Source of the DNA: Jannaschia rubra
GTDB taxonomy: Bacteria > Pseudomonadota > Alphaproteobacteria > Rhodobacterales > Rhodobacteraceae
NCBI RefSeq assembly: GCF_001403735.1
Contig: NZ_CXPG01000020.1
Coordinates: forward strand, 186,001 to 250,000
Length of the DNA: 64,000 nt
Direction of reading: 5' to 3'
Part shown: piece by piece, positions 25,323 through 35,465 of the stretch
How the letters are laid out: every line of letters begins with the position of its first letter
How positions within the stretch are numbered: position 1 is the stretch's first letter
Notes under the pieces: generated by a model
The model's database searches: none
The model's input: only the letters and a program-made list of their open reading frames with translations
Told to the model about the DNA's origin: nothing
Position numbers and translations under genes: made by a program

Positions 25323-26078
25323 TCAGGACCGGATATAGCGGAACACGGCCGAGGCGCCCCAGCCCGCCGAGATGGCGATGAACAGCGACAGAAAGCTGTA
25401 GATCAGCGGTTGCTCATGGGCGAGCGTATAGATCCACCGCTCCAGCCCCACCTTCTGCACGAAGATCGAGGTGGCGTAGCTGTCCACCACCATGCCGTCG
25501 CGCGTCAGGAAGATGCGGGTGTCGTAGTTCCCCTCGGTGAGGTCCGAGGGCAGGTCGATCTCGGTCGAGAACAGCGTGGCGTCGCGCAGCGTCACGGAAT
25601 CGTCCGCGATGGCATAGTTGCGCGAATCCGTCCTGACCCGGATCAGCGCGTCGAGGAACGCGGGGTCGTCCCTCGACATGGTCGCCATGCCGGGCGCCAG
25701 GATCGCGCGCGGCGCGGTGATGCGCCAGCGTTCATCCTCCTCCGGCGTCAGCGCGCGCGACAGAGGTATGGTCGAGGCCACGGCATAGAAGCTGGGGGCG
25801 CCGCTGACGTCGACGGCATCGGTGTTCACCCAGATGCCGAAGCGACGCTCCTTGCGGCGGACGGTCACATCCTCGCGCGGGCCGGCCACGGTGACGAGAA
25901 TGGCCATCTGGCTGGCGTCGGGCTGCGGCTCCTCGCGCTTGATCGCGCCGAAGATCAGGATCTCGGAGCCGTCGAAGTCAGTCGAGATGGCGATGCGGTC
26001 CTGGCTCATGTCGGCCACGATCTCCTCCGCCCCGGCCGGCAGGGCGAGTGCGCAGAGGAAGGCCAGCGCCCGGATCAC
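25323..26078 (-). CDS. TIGR02186 family membrane protein
   Basis: The 251-residue protein has an N-terminal signal (IRALAFLCALALPAGAEE), a periplasmic beta-rich body (ISTDFDGSEILIFGAIKR; RITAPRAILAPGM; NYDTRIFLTRDGMVVDSY) and one C-terminal membrane helix (about 225-245). It matches the alphaproteobacterial TIGR02186 family, whose biochemical role is unknown. It overlaps the upstream sulphite exporter-like gene by four bases (ATGA), the pairing I recall for this family; a shared role in sulphur-oxyanion export is inferred. Confidence 0.85.
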   Translation of the reverse strand: MIRALAFLCALALPAGAEEIVADMSQDRIAISTDFDGSEILIFGAIKREEPQPDASQMAILVTVAGPREDVTVRRKERRFGIWVNTDAVDVSGAPSFYAVASTIPLSRALTPEEDERWRITAPRAILAPGMATMSRDDPAFLDALIRVRTDSRNYAIADDSVTLRDATLFSTEIDLPSDLTEGNYDTRIFLTRDGMVVDSYATSIFVQKVGLERWIYTLAHEQPLIYSFLSLFIAISAGWGASAVFRYIRS

Positions 26079-26998
26079 GTCTCGCTCCCCACGGCGATGG
26101 AATAGAGCTCCTCCGGGCGCAGCAGCAGGTCGAGCGCCAGCTTGCCGCAGACCGCCAGCACCATGATCGCCAGCAGGATGCGAAGTTGTTCCGCCTTGAG
26201 CCGCGTCCCGATGCGTGTGCCGATCTGCGCGCCGATCACGCCCCCGACCAGCAGCATCACGGCCAGCACCATGTCGACGGTGTAGTTGGTCGTAGCGTGC
26301 AGGATGGTGGCGAAGCCGGTCACGAAGATGATCTGGAACAGCGACGTGCCGATGACGACCTTGGTCGGCATCCCCAGCAGGTAGATCATGGCGGGCACCG
26401 TGATGAACCCGCCCCCCACGCCCATGATCGCCGCCAGCACGCCGGTCAGCATCCCCACCAGCGCCGGCGGAATGACCGAGATGAACAGGCCGCTGGTGCG
26501 GAACTTCATCTTGAGCGGCATCGCATGGACCCAGCCGCGCTGCCGGCGCACGGTGCGCGGCGCCGGACCCTTGCGCCGCGCCTTGCGGATGGCGTTCAGG
26601 CTTTCGACGAACATCAGCGCGCCGATCCCGCCCAGAAAGACGACGTAGCAGAGGTTGACCAGCAGATCGACCTGACCCACGGCCCGAAGCAGGTTGAACA
26701 CCTGCACCCCGAGGGCCGCACCGACCATCCCCCCGATCAAAAGCACGGTCCCCATCCTCAGGTCGACCGTCCGCCGTTTCAGATGTGCGAGCACGCCCGA
26801 AAAGCTCGACGCGACCGTCTGGTTCGCGCCGGTGGCGACGGCCACCGCCGGCGGAATCCCGATCATGAACAGGAGGGGCGTCAGCAGGAAGCCACCGCCA
26901 ACCCCGAACATGCCGGACAGGATGCCGATGACCCCGCCCAGCCCCAGCAGGAGGAAGACGTTGACCGACACCTCGGCAATTGGAAGGTAGATCTGCAA
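26075..26998 (-). CDS. TauE/SafE family sulphite/organosulphonate exporter
   Basis: The roughly 308-residue inner-membrane protein has the duplicated TauE/SafE pattern: GLGGVIGILSGMFGVGGGFL in the first half and LTGVLAAIMGVGGGFITVPA in the second, with about eight helices. A TTG at 26998 (QIYLPIAEVSVNV) with GAGG upstream is the best start; the in-frame ATG 28 codons earlier adds a non-hydrophobic Pro/Arg-rich segment. It probably exports sulphite or sulphoacetate-type anions. Its stop overlaps the start of the TIGR02186 gene. Confidence 0.88.
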   Translation of the reverse strand: MQIYLPIAEVSVNVFLLLGLGGVIGILSGMFGVGGGFLLTPLLFMIGIPPAVAVATGANQTVASSFSGVLAHLKRRTVDLRMGTVLLIGGMVGAALGVQVFNLLRAVGQVDLLVNLCYVVFLGGIGALMFVESLNAIRKARRKGPAPRTVRRQRGWVHAMPLKMKFRTSGLFISVIPPALVGMLTGVLAAIMGVGGGFITVPAMIYLLGMPTKVVIGTSLFQIIFVTGFATILHATTNYTVDMVLAVMLLVGGVIGAQIGTRIGTRLKAEQLRILLAIMVLAVCGKLALDLLLRPEELYSIAVGSET

Positions 26999-27139
26999 GG
27001 GGTGCCTCGCGGGTGGGACAGGCCCTCTAAACGGAATGGGCGGCGACCTGTCAAACCCCGCCGCCCGCGAAACCGGCCGCACCGGGGCCGGGGGCGGTGC
27101 TGGACCTATCGGCCATGAACGTCTGGCACCATGCGCGCG

Positions 27140-28105
27140 TCAGCGTTCCTTGACGTAGGGCTCGCCGCCAGCGCGCGGCGGAATCGCCCGGCCCACGAAC
27201 CCTGCCAGGATGACGACCGTCAGGATATAGGGCAATGCCTGCATGAACTGCGTGGGCACGGTAACGCCCAGGATGTCGAGCGACTGGAACCTGTTGCCCA
27301 GGGCTTCCAGCAGCCCGAACAGGAGCGTCGCACCGAGCGCATACCACGGCCGCCACTTGGCGAAGATCAGCGCGGCCAGCGCGATGAACCCGCGCCCCGC
27401 CGACATCTCCTTGACGAAGCCGGCCGACAGCGCCGTCGACAGATAGGCGCCCGCGATGCCGGTCAGCACGCCGCAGATCATCACCGCCGCGTAACGCAGG
27501 CCCACGACCGAAACGCCGGCCGTGTCGACGGCGGCGGGGTTCTCGCCCACCGCGCGCAGGCGCAGGCCGAAGCGGGTGCGGAACAGCACCCACCACGTCA
27601 GCGGCACGCAGAGCAGCGCCACATAGACGAGGATCGAGTGGCCAGACAGAAGCTGCGCATAGACCGGACCGAGGATCGGCACATCCGCCACCGCGTCGGC
27701 GAAGGGCAGGGTGATCGCCTGGAACCGCGCGCCGCCCGACAATTGCGGCGTCCGGCCGCCCAGGGCGAACCAGGCCTCGCCGATCACGACGGTCAGGCCG
27801 GAGGCGAGGAAATTGATCGCCACACCCGAGATCAGCTGGTTGCCCCGGAAGGTGATCGAGGCGACCCCGTGGATCGCCGCCAGCACCAGCGAGGCGCCGA
27901 TACCCGCGAAAAGTCCCATCCAGACGTTGCCGGTATAGCTCGCCACCGCCGCTGACAGGAAGGCCGAGGCGAGCATCTTGCCCTCCAGCCCGATGTCGAA
28001 GATCCCCGCGCGCTCCGAGAACAGCCCGGCGAGACAGGCGAGCAACAGCGGCGTGGCAAGGCGCAGCGCGCTGTCGAGAAGCTGGATGACCTCGATCACG
28101 CTCAT
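27140..28105 (-). CDS. BMP-type nucleoside ABC transporter permease, second subunit
   Basis: The 321-residue protein belongs to the branched-chain amino acid/ribose permease superfamily. It starts MSVIEVIQLLDSALRLATPL, then LACLAGLFSERAGIFDIGLEG, a block typical of NupQ/BmpD-like permeases (SERAGIFDIGLEGKM). About nine helices are expected. Its ATG overlaps the stop of the first permease gene (ATGA). It is the last gene of a five-gene operon for purine nucleoside or related import. Confidence 0.9.
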   Translation of the reverse strand: MSVIEVIQLLDSALRLATPLLLACLAGLFSERAGIFDIGLEGKMLASAFLSAAVASYTGNVWMGLFAGIGASLVLAAIHGVASITFRGNQLISGVAINFLASGLTVVIGEAWFALGGRTPQLSGGARFQAITLPFADAVADVPILGPVYAQLLSGHSILVYVALLCVPLTWWVLFRTRFGLRLRAVGENPAAVDTAGVSVVGLRYAAVMICGVLTGIAGAYLSTALSAGFVKEMSAGRGFIALAALIFAKWRPWYALGATLLFGLLEALGNRFQSLDILGVTVPTQFMQALPYILTVVILAGFVGRAIPPRAGGEPYVKER

Positions 28106-29255
28106 GGCTCGGCCTGGCCTTTCTCGGGGTGGCCGCCGGGCTGCGACGGGGTCGTCGGCTCGGGCGCGACCGGCTGGCGGCGGCGCGACAGGAACACCCG
28201 TTCCACCGGCGCGCGCACCATGTTGTCGAGCGCGCCGGTGAACAGGATCACCAGCGCCTGGATGACCACGATCATCTCGCGCGTGAAGCCCGGGATCTCG
28301 TACTGCACCTCGATGCCGCCCTGATAGAGCACCCCGAACAGAAGCGCCGCCATGAACACGCCCACCGGATGCGACCGCCCCATCAGCGCGACCGCGATGC
28401 CCACGTATCCCGCGCCCTGCACCGGATCGATGACCAGCCGCTCCGCCTCGCCCATGACCGCGTTGATCGCCATGAGGCCGCAGAGCCCGCCCGAGATCAG
28501 CATCGACACCATGACGATCTTTGTGGGCGAGATGCCCGCATAGAGCGCCGCCGGCTCCGAGTGGCCGAAGGCGCGTATCTCGTAGCCGAGTCTTGTCCGC
28601 CAGATCAGGACCCAGACGCCCACACAGGCCAGGATCGCGACGAGGAAGCTGACGTTCAGGGGTGTGGACCGCGGGAAGCCCAGGAACGGCAGCAGGTCGT
28701 TGGCATTGGGCAGGCGCGCGCCCTCGATGAACCGGGCCGACTCGGGCGAGGCGCTGCCCGGCACCTTCAGGACGTTGGCCAGCAGATAGACCATCAGGGC
28801 CGATGCGATGAAGTTGAACATGATCGTGGTGATGACGATGTGGCTGCCGCGCCGGGCCTGCAGATACGCCGGAATCGCGGCCCAGAGCGCCCCGAACGCC
28901 ATGGCACCCACGATTGCCGCCGGGAGCGCCAGCAGCCAGTGCGGCCACGGCACTGTCAGCACCACCAGCGCCACCCCGAGACCGCCCAGTGCCGCCTGAC
29001 CCTCGCCCCCGATGTTGAACATCCGCGCGTGGAAGGCCACCGCGACGCCCAGCCCGGTGAAGATGAAGTTGGTCGTGTAGAACAGCGTATAGCCCCAGCC
29101 ATAGGCCGACCCCACCGCGCCCTTGATGAGGAAGACCAGAGCCTCGAACGGGTTCTCGCCGATCATGGCCACGACGATCCCCGACACCAGCAGCGCCAGC
29201 ACAAGGTTGATGATCGGGATCAGGACGATGTCTGCCCAGCGGGGCATGGCGTCGT

Positions 29256-29259
<4 letters not shown>
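28102..29259 (-). CDS. BMP-type nucleoside ABC transporter permease, first subunit
   Basis: The 385-residue membrane protein has FTGLGVAVAFHARMFNIGGE, QGQAALGGLG-type and RRGSHIVITTIMFNFIASAL blocks typical of BmpC/NupP-like permeases that pair with the previous-listed subunit. A hydrophilic Pro-rich tail of about 35 residues follows the last helix. It overlaps both neighbours by four bases. Function: inner-membrane channel for nucleosides or a related small molecule bound by the BMP protein. Confidence 0.9.
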
Positions 29260-30790
<1,531 letters not shown>

Positions 30791-30794
<4 letters not shown>

Positions 30795-31150
30795 TCGCTC
30801 TCCATGAAGGCGCTCAGGTCCGTCAGTTTGCCGTCTTTGGCGGTGCCCACGAAGATCAGCCGCGCGAACGGCTCACCGTCCCGGTCGAGCCGGGCATAGA
30901 CCATCGCCGTGTCATGCGTGACCTTGGGGCGGCCGCCGGGCACCAGCACCGCGTCGGGCAGGTTCTGCCGGAAGATCGTGAGGTAGTCGGCCATCCCCTC
31001 GGCGCCCGCGATGGGGCCCGGCGCATGGGGATCGCGATAGGTGAACGAGGGCCCGGTGGCCCCCGTCAGGATGTCGTCGCGCACCCCGGAGTCGGCCTCG
31101 TTCCAGGCCTTCAGCATGTCGAGCAACGTCTCGCCGGGGTCCGCCGCCAT
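30791..31150 (-). CDS. NTF2/SnoaL-like protein inside the BMP transporter operon
   Basis: The 119-residue cytoplasmic protein has the NTF2-like fold pattern: an N-terminal helix (LLDMLKAWNEADSGVRDDIL), FTYRDPHAPGPIAGAEGMAD and YLTIFRQNLPDAVL, ending in beta strands (HDTAMVYARLDRDGEPFARL). It shares four-base overlaps with the BMP gene and the ATPase gene, so it is made with the transporter. Such folds bind or convert small molecules; a role on the imported substrate is an inference. No catalytic residues can be assigned. Confidence 0.75.
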
Positions 31151-32145
31151 CAGTAGGCCGGACAGCTGTTGTCGGTCAGGTAGTCATGGACCTCGATCCC
31201 GCCCGAGGCGATCTTGGCCTGCGCCTCCTCGACGGCGGCCTTCATCTCGGGGCTGACGAGTTCGGCGTTGTTCTCGTCCATCGCCACGGCCACGCCCTCG
31301 TTGTCGAGACCGAGAACTTCATGCCCGGTTTCCAGCGTGCCGTCCTCCGCGGCGGTGAAGACGTCGAAGACGGCATTGTCCACGCGCTTGACCATCGAGG
31401 TCAGCACCTTGCCCGGGTGCAGCCCGTTCTGGTTGCTGTCCACGCCGATGGCCAGGATGTCGGCATCCGCCGCCGCCTGGAGCACGCCGATGCCGGTGCC
31501 GCCCGCGGCCGCGAAGACCACGTCCGATCCCTGGCCGATCTGGCTGCGCGTCAGTTCCGCGCCCTTGACCGGGTCGTTCCAGGCGGTGGGCGTGGTGCCC
31601 GTCATGTTGACGATGACCTCGGCGTCGGGGTTCGTCGCCTTCACACCCTGGGCATAGCCGCAGGCGAACTTGGAGATCAGCGGCACGTCCATCCCGCCGA
31701 TGAAGCTGACCGTCCCGGTTTCCGACGCCATGGCCGCCATGACCCCGACCAGGTAGCTGCCTTCCGGCTCCGCGAAGGTGATCGACTTGACGTTGGGCTG
31801 GTCCACGACCTCGTCGATGATGACGAAGCGCGTTTCGGGATAATCGGGTGCGACCACGTCCAGCGTCGAGGCGTTGGCGAAGCCCAGCACGACGATGGGG
31901 TCCGCGCCCCGCTCGGCCATGCGGCGCATGGTCTGCTCGCGCTGCGCCTCGTTCGCCAGCTCCGTTTCGGCGTAGGAGCCGCCGGTCTCCTCGACCCACC
32001 GCTGCGCGCCGTTGTAGGCGCTCTCGTTGAAGGACTTGTCGAACTTGCCCCCCAGGTCGATGATCAGGCCCGGCTCGGCCGCCGCCATGCCGGTCGCCAG
32101 GGCAACGGTGGCCGCGGCCCCCATGAGGGTCTTGGTGATGGTCAT
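31150..32145 (-). CDS. BMP family ABC transporter substrate-binding protein
   Basis: The 331-residue protein begins with a Sec signal (TITKTLMGAAATVALATGMA). The mature part has the basic membrane protein (PnrA/BmpA) pattern: GGKFDKSFNESAYNGAQRW, IVVLGFANASTLDVVAPDYP, FIGGMDVPLISKFACGYAQG and IGVDSNQNGLHPG. These bind nucleosides in characterised members, so purine nucleoside uptake is probable. It is the first gene of the operon; the 125-base upstream gap should hold the promoter but no clear boxes were seen. Confidence 0.92.
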   Translation of the reverse strand: MTITKTLMGAAATVALATGMAAAEPGLIIDLGGKFDKSFNESAYNGAQRWVEETGGSYAETELANEAQREQTMRRMAERGADPIVVLGFANASTLDVVAPDYPETRFVIIDEVVDQPNVKSITFAEPEGSYLVGVMAAMASETGTVSFIGGMDVPLISKFACGYAQGVKATNPDAEVIVNMTGTTPTAWNDPVKGAELTRSQIGQGSDVVFAAAGGTGIGVLQAAADADILAIGVDSNQNGLHPGKVLTSMVKRVDNAVFDVFTAAEDGTLETGHEVLGLDNEGVAVAMDENNAELVSPEMKAAVEEAQAKIASGGIEVHDYLTDNSCPAY

Positions 32146-32270
32146 TGGTCTCTCCCGTCGAATGGGCCGGGGTCTGGCCGCACCGGCCCCCCGTCGCCGC
32201 GTTTGGTGAAGGAGATAAGGCCGCAGGGTCGCGCCGACGTCAACCGGAACCTGCCATCCGTGACCCGCGG

Positions 32271-32666
32271 TCAGAGCGCCTTCCGCAGGATCAGCGCGTC
32301 GCCCGCGCCGTAGTATCCGGCCCGCCGCCCCGCCACGTCCCATCCCGCGCCCGCATAGAGCGCGCGGGCCGCATCGTTGTCGGCCGCGACCTCCAGATAG
32401 GCCGAGACGGCCCCCCGGTCGCGCGCCGCCGCCTCGAACCGCTCGAGCAGGTCGCGCCCGATGCCGAGACGCCGGCGATCGGGATGCACCGCGAATGTCA
32501 GAAGCTCCGCCTCGTCGGCCACGGCCCGCCCGAGGGCGAATCCCCCCGCCGCCTCGACGACAAAGATGCCGCGGCCTTCCAGCGTGCGCGCGAAGGCCTC
32601 CGCCGGCCAGCAGGCGGTGCCCGAGAAGCACAGGCCATGCAGCGCGGCCATGTCCGTGGGCGTCAC
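32271..32666 (-). CDS. rimI: RimI-like ribosomal-protein N-acetyltransferase
   Basis: The 131-residue GNAT enzyme carries the acetyl-CoA loop RRLGIGRDLLERFEAAARDR after the strand LTFAVHPDRR, and NDAARALYAGAGWDVAGRRA followed by YY near the end, the RimI signature. It starts with GTG overlapping the tsaB stop (GTGA), the common tsaB-rimI pairing. It would acetylate the N-terminus of ribosomal protein S18 or other proteins. A substrate cannot be read from the sequence. Confidence 0.88.
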   Translation of the reverse strand: MTPTDMAALHGLCFSGTACWPAEAFARTLEGRGIFVVEAAGGFALGRAVADEAELLTFAVHPDRRRLGIGRDLLERFEAAARDRGAVSAYLEVAADNDAARALYAGAGWDVAGRRAGYYGAGDALILRKAL

Positions 32667-33268
32667 GGCAGGATCACCGGCGGCACATCCGCCGCGGGGG
32701 CCGCATCGGCAGGGCGCAGATAGACCGGTGCGGGGGCGGGGCGGTCGGGCGCGGCGCGCGTCGCGGCGATGCGCGCGATCGACACGGGCAGTGACGGGGC
32801 CTCCACCACCGCGCGCCCCGTCGCGGCGGCCACCTGCGCGGCCGCGGGGCCCGTCAGCGGCGCGGACCAGCCGTCGGGCAGGGTGCCGTCGGTCGTCCGC
32901 ACCTCGTCGCCCCGGCAGGCATGAACCCCGCCGCGCGGCGCGGGCAGGCAGACGATGACGTCGCGCCCCGCTCCGTGGGCTTCGGCCAAGGTGACCCCTT
33001 CGGCCGGAATGTCGAGCGCCAGCGCCAGCCCCCGCGCGGCGGCGACGGCGATGCGGGTGCCGGTGAAATTGCCCGGCCCGGTGCCCACGCCGATCGCCGA
33101 CAGGTCGGCCCATGCGACGCCCGCCTCGGCCAGGACTTCCTCCAGCATCGGCATCAGGCGCTCTGCCTGTCCCTTGATCATCGGCTCCACCCGTTCGGCC
33201 AGGATGCGGTCGCCCGACACGACAGCGGCCGCGCAATGCGCGGCCGACGTGTCGAACCCCAGCGTCAG
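32663..33268 (-). CDS. tsaB: tRNA t6A biosynthesis protein TsaB
   Basis: The 201-residue protein is the TsaB partner of TsaD in making N6-threonylcarbamoyladenosine in tRNA. It has FDTSAAHCAAAVVSGDRILA, GQAERLMPMLEEVL and IGVGTGPGNFTGTRIAVAAA. The conserved N-terminal DTS block lies upstream of the first ATG/GTG, so the start must be the CTG at 33268 (TLGFDTS) or an even weaker codon; starting at the GTG at 33220 would delete the block. The CTG start is unusual and worth checking. It overlaps rimI and follows the nfuA stop by four bases. Confidence 0.85.
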   Translation of the reverse strand: MTLGFDTSAAHCAAAVVSGDRILAERVEPMIKGQAERLMPMLEEVLAEAGVAWADLSAIGVGTGPGNFTGTRIAVAAARGLALALDIPAEGVTLAEAHGAGRDVIVCLPAPRGGVHACRGDEVRTTDGTLPDGWSAPLTGPAAAQVAAATGRAVVEAPSLPVSIARIAATRAAPDRPAPAPVYLRPADAAPAADVPPVILP

Positions 33269-33272
33269 GCGG

Positions 33273-33833
33273 TCAGAGACCGACAGGGCGCACCTCCAGC
33301 ACCTCGGGGATATAATGCCGCAACAGGTTCTCGATCCCCATCTTCAGGGTCATCGTCGACGAGGGGCAGCCCGCGCAGGCGCCCTTCATCTGCAGATAGA
33401 CGATGCCGCGCTCGAAGCCGTGGAACGTTATGTCGCCGCCGTCCTGCGCGACCGCCGGGCGGACGCGGGTGTCCAGAAGCTCGGTGATCTGGCCGACGAT
33501 GGCGCTGTCGGCCTCGTCGTGGTTGGCGGCGTGCTGCGTCTGCGCCTCGCCCTCCATCACCGGCTCGCCCGACTGGAAATGCTCCATGATGGCGCCCAGG
33601 ATCGCGGGCTTCACATGGTCCCACTCGGTGCCGTCGTCCTTGGTCACGGTCACGAAGTCATGGCCGAAGAACACCCCGGTGATCCCGCCGATGCCGAAGA
33701 TGCGCCGGGCCAGCGGCGACTTCTGCCCCGAGTCGGGGTCGGGAAAATCGGCCGTGCCGGCATCCAGCACGGTCTGGCCGGGCAGGAACTTCAGCGTGGC
33801 GGGGTTCGGCGTGGTCTCGGTCTGGATGAACAT
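33273..33833 (-). CDS. NfuA/NifU-type iron-sulphur scaffold protein
   Basis: The 186-residue protein has an N-terminal Nfu_N domain (FIQTETTPNPATLKFLPGQT) and a C-terminal NifU-like domain with the cluster-binding motif KGACAGCPSSTMTLKMGIEN (Cys in CAGC near residue 155). It would carry an Fe-S cluster to target proteins in the cytoplasm. It is usually found near tsaB in alphaproteobacteria, as here. It is intact and normal in length. Confidence 0.93.
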   Translation of the reverse strand: MFIQTETTPNPATLKFLPGQTVLDAGTADFPDPDSGQKSPLARRIFGIGGITGVFFGHDFVTVTKDDGTEWDHVKPAILGAIMEHFQSGEPVMEGEAQTQHAANHDEADSAIVGQITELLDTRVRPAVAQDGGDITFHGFERGIVYLQMKGACAGCPSSTMTLKMGIENLLRHYIPEVLEVRPVGL

Positions 33834-33925
33834 GGCGCAGGTCCTCGGGTGTCAGGCCCCCAATGTGGTCCTCCGGCCCGCCAGTGTCAACGACTTGGAA
33901 CGATTCTAAATCGGGCGTCGGCCGG

Positions 33926-34381
33926 TCAGGCGATCCCCTCCAGCTGTTCCTTGGTCAGGTTCCCTGGAACGATGGTGATGGGCACCGGCAACGTCCCCGA
34001 CGCCTTCGTCAGCTGCATCACGAGCGGCCCCGGCCCCTTGCCGTCGGCGCTGGCCCCCAGCACCAGCACGCCGATCTCGGGATCCTCCGTCACCTGCGCC
34101 AGGATCTCGTCCACCGGCTCGCCCTCGCGGATGACCAGATGCGGCTCCAGCCCGTGCTTGTCGCGCATCCATTTGGCGAAGACCTCGAAATGGGCCACGA
34201 TCCTCTCGCGGGCCTCCTCGCGCATGATGTCGCCCACGCCGATCCAGTGGTTGAACTCGTCGGGCGGAATCACCGACAGGACCTCGACGCCGCCCCCCGT
34301 GTGCTGCGCCCTGAGCGAGGCAAATCGCATGGCGTTGAGACATTCGCGGCTGTCATCCAGGATGACGAGGAACTTGCGCAT
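33926..34381 (-). CDS. Universal stress protein family protein
   Basis: The 151-residue protein has the UspA-like fold: an N-terminal strand FLVILDDSRECLNAM, and a C-terminal LGASADGKGPGPLVMQL followed by PVPITIVPGNL. The ATP-binding Gly pattern (G-x2-G-x9-G-S/T) is only partly met, so ATP binding is uncertain. It stands alone between nfuA and the next gene; the 92-base gap upstream shows nothing. The role in stress is inferred from family. Confidence 0.85.
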   Translation of the reverse strand: MRKFLVILDDSRECLNAMRFASLRAQHTGGGVEVLSVIPPDEFNHWIGVGDIMREEARERIVAHFEVFAKWMRDKHGLEPHLVIREGEPVDEILAQVTEDPEIGVLVLGASADGKGPGPLVMQLTKASGTLPVPITIVPGNLTKEQLEGIA

Positions 34382-34409
34382 CGGGCCCTCGGACGTGGTT
34401 CACGGGATA

Positions 34410-35465
34410 TCAGCTTTGCCCCGCTCCGCGGCGCCTGTCCACCGGCTTGGGTGCGAGCCATCGCAGCAGAAGGGCCGTCGTCCGCGTGCCCAGGACCGCG
34501 GCGACCTGCGCCAGCGACAGCCAGATCAGCAGGAGCGTCCCGGCCGCCGCACGGCTCAGCCGGACGGTGGCGCGGAAGACCCGCGCCTTGCCCAGCACGG
34601 CGAAGCTGCGCGTGGTGCGCGGGCCGGCGGCCTCCGCCACGCGGGCCAGCCGGGCGGCATCCTCCGGCCCGTCCACATGCCGCGCCAGCCGCAGCGCCTC
34701 CGCGGTGGAGGTGGCTTCCCGCACCCGTCCGAAATCCGCGGCCACCGTGCCCAGACGCTCCAGCCGGGCCACATCCGTCACGTCCGACAGGGGCGCCGCG
34801 CCCCGCAGCCAGCCCGGCACCGCGTCCCAGCGGATCGGCACCCGAAGCAGGCGCGCAAGCTCGGGCGTCAGGCTGCCCATCCGCCGCGCCAGCCGCAGAA
34901 GCCCGGTGCCCGCCTTGATCGTGGCCGACGATCCGCCCGTGACCGCGATGGCCGCCGTGGCGCCCAGCCCGACGATGGCGAGGCCCGCGTTCACCTCGTC
35001 CACCGGGTCGCCCGCAAGATAGGCCGTCCCCTCGCGGCGCAGCGCGTTCAGGTCGCCCAGCGGCGACATCTCGAACGGCACGGCGCAGGCCCCGATCATC
35101 GACAGCGACGCGCACTGGGCCACATCGGCCATGCAGGCGCCGCAGTCCCGCGTCACCTCCCACCAGCCCGACTGCTCCTCGATCATCGCAATTGCCGGGG
35201 CCGTGTCCACCTCGTGTCCCAGATCGGCGGCAAGCCCGATCAGCATTTCCGTCCGGTCCACGTCGCGGTCCGACACCGCCGCCGCCAGCGATGCCTCGAT
35301 CCATTCCGCCGTCGCCGCCCGCCGGACCTGCCGCTCCAGCGTCAGCGCAAGATCCTCCGCCGACCTCTCGACGAAGGGCGCGGCCAGCGGGTTCGTGGAC
35401 AGGGCCCAGGCCGTCGCTGCCAGCGTCGCCAGCAGCGGCAGCGCCGCGAGCAGCCCCCGGATCAG
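34410..35465 (-). CDS. Membrane protein of unknown function downstream of ilvE
   Basis: The frame encodes 351 residues if the CTG at 35465, overlapping the ilvE stop (CTGA), is the start. That start includes an N-terminal membrane helix (IRGLLAALPLLATLAATAWA). Starting at the internal GTG at 35276 would lose it. The protein has a CxxC (TRDCGACMADVAQC) near residue 110, a Gly-rich segment (VGLGATAAIAVTGGSSATIK), and one or two helices at the C-terminal end. I recall similar uncharacterised proteins in Rhodobacteraceae but no function. It is probably translated with ilvE. Confidence 0.7.
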   Translation of the reverse strand: MIRGLLAALPLLATLAATAWALSTNPLAAPFVERSAEDLALTLERQVRRAATAEWIEASLAAAVSDRDVDRTEMLIGLAADLGHEVDTAPAIAMIEEQSGWWEVTRDCGACMADVAQCASLSMIGACAVPFEMSPLGDLNALRREGTAYLAGDPVDEVNAGLAIVGLGATAAIAVTGGSSATIKAGTGLLRLARRMGSLTPELARLLRVPIRWDAVPGWLRGAAPLSDVTDVARLERLGTVAADFGRVREATSTAEALRLARHVDGPEDAARLARVAEAAGPRTTRSFAVLGKARVFRATVRLSRAAAGTLLLIWLSLAQVAAVLGTRTTALLLRWLAPKPVDRRRGAGQS

